From Haliotis asinina (taxonomy: Eukaryota > Mollusca > Gastropoda > Lepetellida > Haliotidae), in the NCBI RefSeq assembly GCF_037392515.1, contig NC_090292.1:41787747-41851746 (forward strand): a stretch of DNA of 64,000 bases, read 5' to 3'. Shown here piece by piece: positions 1 through 10,915 of the stretch. Every line of letters begins with the position of its first letter. The first letter of the stretch is position 1. Under the pieces are notes generated by a model. That model worked only from the letters and a program-made list of their open reading frames with translations. It was not told the origin of the DNA and made no database searches. Made by a program: the position numbers and the translations under genes.

Positions 1-172
1 GTGTCACGTCCGCTACTGACGTGGTTCACACATATCATCGTATCCCAATTGCGTCGATCGATACTCGTGCTGTTAATCACTGAACTATCTGGTGCAAACT
101 TGGTTATTTATTGATCACCGCCATATAACTGGAATGGAGTGCGGCGTAAAACTTAACTCACTCACTCACTCA
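1..172 (+). repeat. SINE copy (family 1), 5' end cut by window edge
   Basis: The stretch matches, block for block, the minus-strand SINE near 29491-29730. Both have a central block running through 'gatcgatactcgtgctgtt' and 'gatcac', then a 3' block with 'ccgccatataactggaat' and 'gtgcggcgtaaaac', and end in an (actc)n tail (about 156-172). The central block resembles the Nin-type core of molluscan SINEs, from memory only. The tail block holds complementary arms CGCC (119-122) and GGCG (143-146). Confidence 0.75.
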
Positions 173-467
173 TGAGCGCGACATTTCTGCGAGCAGCTTG
201 TTAAACGACAAACAATCCCGCAGAAAAATGCACGTTTCAAAACCAAGCCACAAGAAGACAACTCACCTGGCACCTACAGCCGTCTGAAGCAGCGTACACA
301 CACCTGATATAAACAGTGTGGTTGAGAAGAGCTTGCCTCTGATAACACTGTCATGTTCAGCACCCACGACATCAGCAGCCAGGGAACTCCCAACCAGAAA
401 TGAGGGAACGCACATAAACGCATGCTGTCAATACAAGATAATGGATGCTTTTAATCAAACGAACGAG
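173..467. other. Non-genic stretch
   Basis: No gene, RNA or repeat is recognised between the two SINE copies. A 92-codon open frame here begins at a non-ATG codon and shows no domain. Confidence 0.5.
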
Positions 468-606
468 CGAGTGAGCATGGTTTTACACAGTTTTAGCAAT
501 ATTTCAACAGTGTCAAGGCGGGAAACCCCAGAAATGGGCTTCTCACATTGTACCCATGTGGGGAATCGAACCCATTATGACGATTTAACTCATTAACCAC
601 TAATAA
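468..606 (-). repeat. Diverged tRNA-derived SINE (family 2)
   Basis: On the minus strand this reads as a tRNA-like head followed by a SINE body. 'gggaatcgaaccc' (about 551-563, plus strand) is the complement of a tRNA B-box (GGTTCGAnTCC type). Next come 'ttgtacccatgtgggg' and 'agaaatgggcttc', and then the tail block around 490-515 ('tttagcaatatttcaaca'). The low-coordinate end carries a trace of gagtgag, the complement of the (ctca)n tail. It is a decayed retroposed copy, not a functional tRNA gene. Confidence 0.7.
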
Positions 607-735
607 TGAGGAGTACCAGAGTTAGGCTGCAGCCCTATCACCGAGTACCAAACAAATTCCCACAGTTCGGCATTTCCAGCGGGTAATATAGAAAAAGTTA
701 CTCTGTTGTAGGCGGGGCATACTGATTGGCCCAGC

Positions 736-738
<3 letters not shown>

Positions 739-766
<28 letters not shown>
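739..766. repeat. Poly(T) tract of 28
   Basis: A run of 28 T follows 'ccagccaa'. It could be the complement of a poly(A) tail of a minus-strand retrocopy, but no matching body is recognisable beside it. Confidence 0.8.
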
Positions 767-1502
767 GGCGTGTGAGGTAAGATAACGTGTATGCTTCATT
801 ACCTGCAATGCAGCGCCGATGGTGAATATAACCGGTGGTGGTTTTGTGAGAGTGTAACGCAAAGCTGTCTCCGATTTGTCACCGTCGTTGTGAACGTCTT
901 GCGCTGCTTCCTTAGACTCCACATCCTCATCTTCCACTCCAGACATGGCCTGTTGCTGCAGCCTGTGGATCCTGTGCGCGCGCAGCTAATACAAAATTAA
1001 CACATAAAATGTTGCTGATATTCACAGCTTCACCGAGAAACAGTCATCAACGCATTGGCAACAATGCAGCAAGAATCCATAAACAATCAGGTAAAAATCA
1101 GGCCAGAATACCGCAATCCAGCAACAATCCAACAACAAAATATCCACAAGATCAAGTCTTCATACTCTGTGACAACGTAAACAATGTAGTGCCTGACGAA
1201 GTAATCCTCTACTCAATTCCGACGTGCACGCAATGTTTTTATACAGCCAGGTGCTCAACAATATCCTGTTCAGTCGATGTTCATAGGTGAACGTGGTTTC
1301 CCCAAACTGGTGACACCCACGTGCGACAGCCATTCTCGGAGAATTCTAACTGCCCATGCTACGGCAATTCACTTGTACCTACCACACGACTATTTATGTC
1401 ATGGCTATATACGTGTCGTAAATATTTCAGTTTCGCTCGCTTAGCTGTTCAGGTTGTACGTTGTTTTATGCGGGTGTCAACGGGAAACGGGACGGGAGGT
1501 TT
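767..1502. other. Non-genic stretch before LINE copy A
   Basis: Only short open frames without recognisable domains. Nothing supported as a gene. Confidence 0.5.
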
Positions 1503-1514
1503 CACCTATATGAG

Positions 1515-2063
1515 TGAGTGAGTGAGTTAATATTTAACGTCACATAGGCAATATCTCAGCCATATCGTGACGAGAACATTTAATGCTAAAATGAAATATA
1601 TGTCTGTCATAAAACCTGTCAGCGAAGGACAGTAAAACAACTAGGATATCACAGAGTAGAATATAAAACTAGTAACTATACCTAAAACAATTTATCTATA
1701 CAGGACAATACAATGTAAAAATGGGCTATAGATTGCTAACAACTGAAGGTAGATCACCATACTAGGGACCATGGGGACTTACAGTACGTTTGCTACCTGC
1801 ATGGACCCTAGCTGGATTTACATCATTCCCTCAGTCGTCAGCAATTTGTGAAATCTAGCCATACAATAAAAAGACACGTATTCTACGATTAAAAACCTGG
1901 AAATTTAGAATTGACTTTGACTGTTTAAGGACTTACGTACCCTCTCAGGAGGACAATAATTTTACGATACTTCAACCCCCTTTGAGGGTACAGCCACTAA
2001 CAATTCTACTTACAAATCTAAACAACCAATAATTAAAATACATCTATTTACAGAACACGTTAT
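1515..2063 (-). other. LINE A 3' UTR and (actc)n tail
   Basis: This segment is shared with copies B, C and D: the 'ggaccatggggacttacagta' region, 'aaaacctgtcagcgaaggac', a 3'-terminal hairpin and a tetranucleotide tail (tgag repeats on the plus strand from 1515). The hairpin arms cgtcac (1538-1543) and gtgacg (1567-1572) are perfectly complementary. There is no poly(A) tail; the tetranucleotide repeat takes its place. Confidence 0.85.
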
Positions 2064-5000
2064 TCAAATTTCTACCAAAAAATCAATTTCTTTTAAAAAA
2101 CCTATAATTAAATGAGAATTAATGTTAGTAAAAAGATCCTTTACAGTTTTGACATTAAAACATTTATCCCTTGTGATGGAGAATTCGACACAGTCAAGCA
2201 GAATATGCTTGACCGTGACTCTCTCATCACAAGGGATACAAAATGGAGGATCCTCACCTTTCAAAAGGTATTCATGAGTATATCGTGTATGGCCAATACG
2301 ACATCGTCTTAAAATGACCTCTTCAAATCTGGACTGACAACCCAAGTAGGTGTAACCAATATACGGTTTTATTTCATGTAATTTATTTATACCTACTTGG
2401 GTGTCCCACTTCTTCTGCATCAGATCACGGATGTAAGTTCTAATGCTAGCTTTGTAATCAGTGTAAGGAATAAGAAGTGGTGTCATACATTTGTTGAGTG
2501 CTGCCTTAGCAGCAAGATCAGCCATTGCGTTACCGGAAATGCCTACATGGCTGGGTAACCAACAGAATACCATGTCGTATTGGCCAGTAGCAAGAGTATT
2601 ATACAATTCAATAATTTCAATTAAAAGTGGATGTTTACAAGAAATATTTTTAATCGCCTGAAGGCAAGAAAGAGAGTCTGAATAGATTATATATTGTTTA
2701 CGTTTAGGGTGTCTTTGAATATATTTAAGAGCTGTTAATATGGCGTTTGCTTCTGCAGTAAAAATAGAACTGTTTTCTGGAATTCTAGAAGATATTGTTC
2801 TTGATCCAATGACAGTGGCACAAGCCACTGCGCCACCGTCCTTGGATCCATCTGTAAATAAGGGTTTGTAATTGCTATATTTATGTTTTAATTGATGATA
2901 TTCTTGTTTATATTGGAAGTCATTTGTTTCTGATTTTTTAAATGATGTTAATGTTAGGTCAACTTGTGGCCTAACCAATTGCCAAGGAGGAGACGAAAGA
3001 AGACGGCAAGGAGCTATGGTTTCCAGCTCAATGCCGGCCGAAGAAAGAAAGGGTTTAATTCTGTGTCCGAGAGGTGGAACAAGAGAACACTTTTTGTTGT
3101 ATAAATCCTCGTAGAGAGGATTGAAAACACAGTTATATGCCGGGTTAGATTTGTTAGAGTATAGTTTTGTAGCATATTGTAAAGATAATTTTATACGTCG
3201 CTGAGTGAGAGATGGCTCATCTGCCTCGACATAGAGACTGTCAACGGGAGAAGTTCGAAAAGATCCAAGACATAATCTTAGACCTTGATGATGGATAGAA
3301 TCTAACATTTTGAGACTGCTTTTACAGGCTCCACCATATACAATGGAACCATAGTCAAGTTTGGAGCGAATGAGTGATCTGTATAAGTGAAGTAGGGTGG
3401 TTTGATCGCCTCCCCATTTTGGAAACAACTTTTAACAAGTCGAGTGCCTTCAAACATTTAACTTTAAGGGATTTAATATGTGGCAAGAACGTCAAGTGGG
3501 AGTCAAATATAAGACCCAGAAACTTGGCCTCTTTAACAACTTTAATAGGTGTGCCGTTTAGATACAGTTCAGGGTCCTTATGTGGTTTGTATTTACGGCA
3601 GAAATGTATACAGTTAGTTTTAGACTTTGAAAATTTAAAGCCGTTTTCCAAACACCATTTATTTATTTTGTTTAGACACAACTGCATTTGCCGTTCAATA
3701 GTATGCATGTTTTTACCTCGACATGAAATGTTAAAATCATCCACAAAAAGTGATCCATCAATTGAATCGTTTAAAACCTTTGATAAACTGTTTATCTTGA
3801 TGCTAAAAAGTGTAACAGACAAAATACTGCCTTGTGGTACACCCTGATCCTGATTGTAATGATCAGACAGGGTAGAACCCACACGGACCTGGAATTGTCT
3901 GTCATTTAAAATGTTGACAATAAATTGAGGCAAACGACCTCGCAAACCAAAGTCATGTAAATCTCTTAAAATACCATGTTTCCAGGTTGTGTCATATGCT
4001 TTTTCAAGATCAAAAAAGATAGACACAGCATGTTGTTTATTAATTAGTGCGTTTTTCACAAATGATTCCAGTCGCACTAAGTGATCGACAGTACTTCTGT
4101 TTTTACGGAAACCACACTGTATATCTGTGATAAGATTATTTGTTTCCAAGTACCAAACAAGTCGATTATTTATCATGCGTTCCATGGTCTTGCAAACACA
4201 GCTAGTTAGTGAAATAGGTCGATAATTGGACGGATCCGTATGATCACGTCCAGGGTTAGGTATTGGTACTACTATGGCGTCACGCCATGACGGAGGAAAG
4301 TTACCCTATGTCCAAATATCATGAAAAATATTGAGAAGAGTTTCTAGGCAGGATTCCGGTAAGTGCTTCAGGAATTGATAATGTATGTTATCAGCTCCAG
4401 TAGCAGTGTCATGAGCTTGATCAAGAGCGGTATGGAGTTCATGAATAGAAAACGTTTCATTATAATCTTCCCCATTATCAGAATTGAAATTAATAGTTTT
4501 CTTTTCTTCTTGTTTTTGATATTGCTGGAATTTTGGTACATAATTGGAAGAGGAAGAGTGTTTAGCAAGGGTTTCACCTAGTTTATTAGCAATATCTGAT
4601 TTATCAGTAAGCAATTGATCTCCATGTTTAAGATGATGGACAGTAGATTTAGTACCTTTACCTTTAATTTTCTGGACCATATTCCATACCTTGGACATTG
4701 GTGTCCGAGAATTTATTTTAGATACATAATTTTGCCAAGATTGGCGTTTATTCTGTTTAAAGGTACGCCGTGCTTTAGCATTTAAAATTTTAAATCTATT
4801 TAAATTATGCACCATAGGGTGGCGACGGAAATAATGTTCTGCTTTTTTCCTTGCCTTTCTAGCCTGTTTGCATTCATCGTTGAACCATGGTTTTCGAATA
4901 TGTGGAACTGCAGAAGACTTTGGGATACACTCATCAGCAATGTCAATGAGTACATCTGAAAAACATTTAATAGCATCAGGAGCAGTAATAAAACGTTCGG

Positions 5001-5621
5001 GATTAAGTTTGCCAGTACAGAGAGATTCATATAGAGCCCAGTTGGCCTTTTTAAAATTCCATCGTGATGATGGAGGAACATGGGATGGAGTTACAGCTTT
5101 TAACATAGTAGGAAAATGGTCACTTCCACAGAGGTCATCGTGGACTGACCATTCGAATTCATTTAATAGTTCGGAAGTTGTCAGTGACAAGTCAAGAGCA
5201 GAATAGGTCCCTGTACCAGGGTGTAAATATGTGTTGGAACCATCATTATAAATACATAAATCATTGTCAGAACAAAAGTACTCCAACAATTTCCCTTTAA
5301 TGTTTGTAGTTACACTACCCAAAAGTGGGTTGTGCCCATTTAAATCTCCCATTATAATACAGGGCTTCGGGAGCTGATCATATAGAGCTTGAAGATCAGT
5401 TTTAGCAAACGTCGAAGACGGAGAAATATAATGAGAGCATAGCGTAAACGCTACATGTAACGTAATTCTCACTGCAACAGCCTGCATATTGGTATTAAGT
5501 GAAACAGGGCTTTGAATAACGTTTTGTTTGACTAGAATGGATGATCCGCCAGTGGCCCGATCACCCGGAGGTGCAAAACAATGATATGTATTAAACTGAC
5601 GAAAATTAAATGTATCTGTTT
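2064..5621 (-). pseudogene. LINE A ORF2, main part (endonuclease, RT, RNase H)
   Basis: Reading leftward: AP-endonuclease residues (MGDLNGHN, SALDLSL, GSDHFP) lie at about 5040-5620. The reverse transcriptase lies at about 3355-4300, with YRPISLTSC, GVPQGS and an FVDD catalytic box. The RNase H domain lies at about 2450-2870 (LFTDGSKDGG, IFTAEANAI, IIYSDS, PSHVGISGNAMADLAA). A C-terminal CCHC-like motif follows (CIPCDE...HILLDC). An in-frame stop lies at 4306-4308 and a frameshift near 3425. The first ~37 codons lie on the far side of the hAT insert at 8995-9109. The protein would nick target DNA and copy its own RNA into the site. Confidence 0.9.
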
Positions 5622-5782
5622 GTTTTAAATAGGGCTGTGCAATATTACCGGTAAACCGGTATATACCGGTATAGAGTCCCACGATACGAATATCGCGATA
5701 TTGGTTCGAATTCTGCAATATATTGGGTCATCCAGAGTTAGCTCCCCTTGAATTATCTGCCCTTGATTTCCCTAGCAACAAA

Positions 5783-6324
5783 ATGGCGGATGCCCCTCGA
5801 GAATACGAGGTAATTCCTAACAAGCGTGGAAAAAGTGATGTTTGGAAATATTTCGGACTCAAAAAACGCATCTCTGATGGTAATTTTGAAGAGAACATAG
5901 CTGTGTGCAATAGCTGTAACGTAAATGTCAAATACAGCGGGGGAACAAGCAATCTGAGCTCCCACATTCGTATTCACCACAAGAAACAGATTATGTCGTC
6001 TCAGACTGTCACTTTGGGGAAAGTGAAAGTGAAACTTGAGCCAGAAGTGCTTACCGAGTGTGCGCCACAGTGCTTACAACAGACTATCACGCACGTGTTC
6101 GAAAAAAGAGCGATGTCAATCACAAACAAGATAGCACGTTTCATCGTAAGAGGACTTCGGCCGTACTCGATTGTAGACGATCATGAATTTCGAGAACTCC
6201 TGTCTGAGTTAGATGTCAAATACCGCTGTCCCTCACGGTATACGTTTGCCAATAAAATCATTCCACAGATGTATGAAGAGACAAAGAGACAAATTCTGAT
6301 ACAACTGAAGGAAGCTGAACAGGT
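5783..6324 (+). CDS. hAT transposase exon 1 (BED zinc finger)
   Basis: Translation starts at the ATG at 5783 (context acaaaATGG), not at an upstream TTG. The product begins MADAPREYEV. It has a BED finger at about residues 15-65 (SDVWKYFGLKK, then C-N-S-C and an H-x4-H pair in SHIRIHHKK). The conserved hAT helical segment follows (IARFIVRGLRPYSIVDD, YTFANKIIPQMYEETK). A good donor, CAG|GTATGT, follows codon EAEQ at 6324/6325. The frame continues in phase 0 into the 6609 exon. Confidence 0.85.
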
Positions 6325-6608
6325 ATGTGGTTTGTGTAGTAGAGTCATTCTTAACTGCTTCAACTTGCTTGAATGTTGTGTTGTTTCACTGACATAAAAA
6401 AAATCATAAATAATTAAAATATTACATTTGGGGAGAAGATTCATGTACATATGGAAGCCACATCACAGTATCTTTCAATGATCAATTAAAATTTTCGACT
6501 GAATCTTTCTTTTATTTATCATTGAATAAACGAATTATCAATCTTACTGCCTGTAACTCTGCACAGATTTTGTTCTTTGAAACCCACCATTCTGTATAAT
6601 TACATAGG

Positions 6609-6744
6609 TTGCGTTAACAACCGATGGCTGGACGAGTTGTGCTACAGATAGCTACCTGACTATCACTTCATGCCATATCAACAAGGACTGGGAAATTGTC
6701 AACTTAGTTCTTCAGACACGTGTCCTCAATGAAAGCCACACAGG
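6609..6744 (+). CDS. hAT transposase exon 2
   Basis: Between an acceptor (tacatag, ending 6608) and a donor (cacacag|gtaatt, near 6744) lies VALTTDGWTSCATDSYLTITSCH, the segment carrying the first catalytic aspartate region of hAT transposases (TTDGWTS). It fits in phase with exons 1 and 3. It is too short to be found as a free-standing ORF. Confidence 0.8.
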
Positions 6745-7124
6745 TAATTGAATGTGTAAATATTAAATAAGCATTTGTTCTTTTGATAAATCACTGAATG
6801 CCGTATCAATATGGTGGCACATTGGGATAGTGAATGTTACAAGCTGTCAAAAAAAAATCCAAACTATTTTACAAATTTGTATAAGGAATTATCTATGCAA
6901 ATTTATTTATGAATCCATTCCATCCAAACGAATCCCTTAAAACATTGCTCAGAAACCCATTCAGTAATCAATATTAACTGAAAGTGGTTCAATATTGATT
7001 TTACTTTTTAAGATTCCAGTTTTAAATATACATTTGTTTGCATGAATGTTACTAAAAATTACTGAATTCGTCTAATTTGATCAAGGATTAAAATTAATAT
7101 GATATTCTATATTTCATGTTGCAG

Positions 7125-8435
7125 CTCAGAACATTGCTGATGAATTACAAGGTGCTGTAGAGAATTGGCGGATCAACACTACTGGTGGTTTTCCCCGTCA
7201 CTACAGACAATGCAGCAAACATAACTAAGGCTGTAAACCTGTGCAAGTTCAACCTCCATGTACCATGTCTAGCACATACACTCAACCTCGCTGTGCAAAA
7301 GTCCCTCAAGGTGAAAGAGGTGTCACATATCCTAGGAAAGATGAGAAAAATTGTTGGATTCCTTCATCGCAGTCCACCAGCAAATCAAGTCCTGCGAGAT
7401 AGGGCTGTACTTCTCGCTCTCCCAAACCATGACCTTATCATTGATTGTGTGACACGATGGAGCAGCGCCTTTGACATGGTGGCAAGATTTTTGGAAATGC
7501 GGGAAGCTATCATTACTGCGCTTGTGGCAAAGGAAACTTCCAAGACAAAGGGAGATTTACCGTCACTAACTGATAATGAAATCAGTCTTGCAGAGGAGGT
7601 TGTCCATTTCTTAAAACCAATGAAAGATATGACAACACTTCTCTGCTCTGAAGGTACACCAACTGCCTCTGTCATTATGCCTCTGAAACATCACCTTCTC
7701 ACTGTTGCACTGAGACCTGACGATGCAGATAGTGCCACCATCAAGGAAATGAAAGAGATCATGACATCAGACCTTCAGCCAAGATATGTCCAACAGGCAG
7801 ATTTGCTGTATTGTGCATCAGCAGTGGATCCAAGGTTTAAACATTTGCCTTTCCTCAGTGATGAAGAAAAGTATGATGTTTTTAAAAAGGTCACGACTGA
7901 GACTGCCAGACTGATTACAGAAAAGCGCAAGCTACTCACTGTAAAGACTGAACCCACAGAATCTGTCCCTTCTCTCCCTAACCTCCCATACATTGAGGAA
8001 AATGTGCCTGTTGATGTGAAACCTGAATGTAAGGATTCCGCAGACATCACTACTTCATCAAAACAAGCAGTAGACTCTGAAGGTAACAGTTTCACCAGTA
8101 AACCTAGTCTGTTGGAGGGAATCCTTGGTGACGTATTTATTGTTGATGATGAACCTGCCCAATCGCCTTTCGATTTGGCAAAACGTGATGTTGACAGGTA
8201 CTTTAATGACGGCCCGATTCCCCTCAGCAGTGATAGTTTGGGGTGGTGGAAAGTAAATCAGTTGAGGTTTCCAATCTTAGCTGTGTTTGTGAAAATGATG
8301 CTCTGTGTCCCAGCCACAAGCGTACCCTCTGAACGCGCATTTTCCACAGCTGGAGACATTATTACACCCAACAGAGCTTCACTGAAGCCCGACAATCTGG
8401 ACATGCTTCTGTTCCTGAAGAAGAACTTGAAGTGA
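7125..8435 (+). pseudogene. hAT transposase exon 3 (catalytic core and dimerisation domain), one frameshift
   Basis: The acceptor is ttgcag, just before 'ctcagaacattgc'. The spliced frame reads AQNIADELQGAVENWRINTTG and then shifts by one base near 7165-7190. From about 7185 another frame continues VFPVTTDNAANITKAV to the stop at 8435. Visible family landmarks are VTTDNAANI, CLAHTLNLAVQ, the CVTRWSS tryptophan motif, and the C-terminal hATC dimerisation region (FPILAVFVKMMLCVPATSVPSERAFSTAG). A single frameshift is the only lesion seen, so this copy died recently. A sequencing slip or an alternative acceptor could also explain it. Confidence 0.85.
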
Positions 8436-8994
8436 ACAGTTTGTGTGAGGAACGATTTCGCAAAGTGTGCAACTGAACTTTATTTTCGTTTGTGGTAATG
8501 GGTGCATTTCCACTAATGTGGACAACTTTGACAGATTACTGGTGGCAGACTTGCCTTTGATTCAACTAGTTTTATGTTTCCATAGTGTTATCATTTGTTA
8601 CAAAATGTTATACTTTTCTAAATTTAGGTCAGTCTGGAGACTATTAAACAACCAAAGTGCCCAAACATATTTATTTTATTTCTGTTACCTTTATTATTGT
8701 GTTCTCAAAACTGCAATACTTCAATTAAACATTCCATGTTGTCTCCATATCTTGTTATTTATCTGTAAACCACTGGCTTACAGCGATACACACTGGGAAC
8801 AGGGCGCCTGAATGAATGGTGTAACAGTAACTTAGACCTTGATGCCACACACAGAGAGCTATAATGAATTTATGATGTATGTATATGGGCAGAAACCTCC
8901 TAGTCAATATATCGCAATATATTGCAATATCTCTAAAATTATTGCAATATATCGCAATATGAAAATCAGGGCAATATCCAGCCCTAGTTTTAAA

Positions 8995-9109
8995 TATGTC
9001 TCTTGGAGACATATCGCTGAAGGTATAAAATCTTGGACTAATAGCTGTAATTCATGTAAATTAGTCCTTAATCCTCTGCAGTTCCACTGTACTATATTAC
9101 TGGAATAAA
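8995..9109 (-). pseudogene. LINE A ORF2, 5' tip (endonuclease start) beyond the hAT insert
   Basis: The minus strand encodes SNIVQWNCRGLRTNLHELQLLVQDF and on to CLQETYLK, the first endonuclease motif (the QET glutamate binds metal). The motif is cut by the hAT element; the remaining part resumes at 5621 with QTDTFNFRQF. Confidence 0.85.
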
Positions 9110-10393
9110 CTATCGTTTGGGGGGGATTTATTGGGGATCTACCCCGCACTCTTTTGGAGGGCGACAAGCTATGTGCCCTAGAATGGACGTTTTCAGAAAC
9201 GTCCATGTCTTCAAGAGACCCGTATTTATTGAACAATTGAATTTTGTTCTGTGACCCTTTTGGAGCTCTGCCACTTTGTTGTTTTGAAGCATCAGGCTTT
9301 GGCTTCGATTTATTTTTCACAGTCTGTTGACTATCAGCTGTGGATTGAGACTTTGAGTTTGACTGAGATGATGATTTGTGATCAGAAGAAGACTTTGAGG
9401 TACTAGGAAGTGATTCCTCAGTCTGTGATGATATAGCAGGGTACAAAAGCTGTGGAGAATCGCAATTTACCCAAGTCAAGGTAGTTTGGCAGCCTGTGGT
9501 TGATGTAGTGTTAGATTTAGATCCCGATGATGTTTTTGCTACTGTAGCATAAGTTTGTGGAAGATCAGATGTCTTTACCAGTTTTTTTGCCTCGGAAAAA
9601 GAGATATTTTGAGTAAATTTGATTTTATTGATTTCCATTTGCTCTTTCCAAATAGGACATTGCTTAGAAAATGAAGAATGGTCGCCTGAGCAATTGGTGC
9701 ATTTTTTATAATCACTGTCACAATCTTCTGTTGTGTGTGTCTTCTCACCACAGTGAGCACACACAACAGACAATGTGCAAGTATTCACGCCATGTCCATA
9801 TTTCTGGCATTTAAAACACCTGAGCGGGTTGGGGATGTAGGTATCAACTTGCAATTTGTATGTTACAATAGCCTGTCTTCACTGATTTAGGAGCATTTGG
9901 ACATGAAAAAGTAAACAGATAGGTATTAGTTTGGAATGTTTCATTGTTTTTTCGGGTTGAAGAGCGCTTCACATACAGCACACCTTGATCTTTCATTTCT
10001 GATCCTATGTCAATTTCGGACATATCAGCAAACAATCGATCACGATCTCTGATGATACCTTTACTAGTATTCAAGGTCTTGTGAGCAGAGACCGTGACCG
10101 GAATGTCCACGAAAGATTTCATGTTCATCAGGTTCGTTGCTTGTTGCTTTTTTTGCGCATTCGACTAGCAGGGCACCCGAACGCAAGCGTCTAATGTTTT
10201 TCACCTCTCCAGCAACACCTTGAATACCCTTGGATACAGCAAAGGGGTTCAACTTTAACGGTGTCTTGTCAGGAGTCTCAATAACAACGAAACGCGGCCA
10301 ATATTCAATCGATGCAGACGGTCTATGGTCAGTATCAACAGGGTCAATATCAAGTGGACGTTTTGTTTTTTTGGTTAGGGTTTCATACGCCAT
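9110..10393 (-). pseudogene. LINE A ORF1 (nucleic-acid-binding, zinc knuckles)
   Basis: The start is taken as the ATG at 10391-10393 (MAYETLTKKTKR). An RRM-like block (LNPFAVSKGIQG, LRSGALLVECAKK) is followed by CCHC knuckles (CFKCQKYGHGVNTC, CAHCGEKTHTTEDC, C-x2-C-x4-H variants). A Ser/Gln-rich linker leads to the C-terminal block KYGSLEDMDVSE, found in every copy. Two frameshifts (near 10130-10150 and 9850) break it. In this copy the ORF1 C-terminus and the start of ORF2 share one open frame, beside a run of seven G near 9119-9126, which probably reflects slippage. Confidence 0.85.
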
Positions 10394-10915
10394 AGTTAGT
10401 GTAATATGGTTCATCATCCGAGCTCCCCACCCACCACGGAGTATCACAAGGACAATGCTAAAGCAAGCGGGCCTCCAGCTTGCAGCACCAAGGATACCCG
10501 GATGATATTCTCCAGTAGAAGAATTACAAAGAATTAATCCACCAGATTGGCCCATGAGCCACCGCCTTCTGGGCATAAGACTCTAGGCAAAATTCAGAAC
10601 TTCAAATACATTCCAAAACCAGAAAAGTCGATGAATAATTCGGGCCAATTCAACCACCCGTCTAGGTGAAGTAAGGGCCAAAGTGGTGTGTTAGGCAAAT
10701 AGAAAGTAGTTAAAAGCCCAAATGCCCTCAACCACCAGGTTCCCGTCCTCCACCGACACGGGACGCAACCCACGACAAACAGGTTGCCCAATTTAGTCGC
10801 CTCTTACGACAAGCAATGGGGTGCTGTGGACACATTCTGCCCCGCGTCCACACGGGAGAAGAGCACTTAGCATTACCCAGCACCCACCACGAGAAGGTGG
10901 CTCTTCATGGGTGCC
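10394..10915 (-). other. LINE A 5' UTR
   Basis: It aligns with 38419-39009 of copy B through several blocks ('gagctccccacccaccacgg', 'gattggcccatgagccaccg', 'cacccgtctaggtgaagtaa', 'tcctccaccgacac', 'cccagcacccaccacga') and stops exactly at the target duplication. It presumably holds the internal promoter. The segment at 10794-10816 is also present in the SINE at 29667-29689. Confidence 0.8.

Larger units (their letters stand above)
5630..8986 (+). mobile_element. hAT-superfamily transposon (ZBED/Ac-like) inserted in LINE A
   Basis: The ends are tagggctg (5630-5637) and its exact complement cagcccta (8979-8986), flanked by the 8-bp duplication gttttaaa at 5622-5629 and 8987-8994. An 8-bp duplication is the hAT hallmark. 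The inner ends differ: accggtat repeats on the left and gcaatatatcgcaatat repeats on the right, probably subterminal transposase-binding motifs. LINE copy C keeps the matching unoccupied site near 47350-47375 ('tgtttgttataaaatatgtc'), which confirms the insertion point. Length is 3357 bp. Confidence 0.95.
1515..10915 (-). mobile_element. LINE copy A, full length (I/Jockey-type with RNase H), split by a hAT element
   Basis: The element reads on the minus strand: 5' UTR, ORF1, ORF2 (endonuclease, RT, RNase H), 3' UTR and an (actc)n tail. It is flanked by a perfect 12-bp target duplication 'cacctatatgag' at 1503-1514 and 10916-10927, so both ends are the original insertion ends. Without the hAT insert and its 8-bp duplication the LINE is about 6.04 kb, close to copy B (6.1 kb). 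The frames carry several lesions: two frameshifts in ORF1 (near 10130-10150 and 9850), a stop at 4306-4308 and a frameshift near 3425 in ORF2. It is full length but dead. Confidence 0.92.

Noticed and set aside
541-600. tRNA-like B-box sequence
   Set aside because: It is part of a diverged SINE copy; no cloverleaf or A-box of a real tRNA gene can be formed.
7385-8095. Minus-strand frames of 96 and 106 codons
   Set aside because: Antisense shadows of the hAT transposase exon.
8755-9012. Short frames rich in Ile/Tyr/Asn
   Set aside because: They translate the gcaatatatcgcaatat repeats at the right end of the hAT element.
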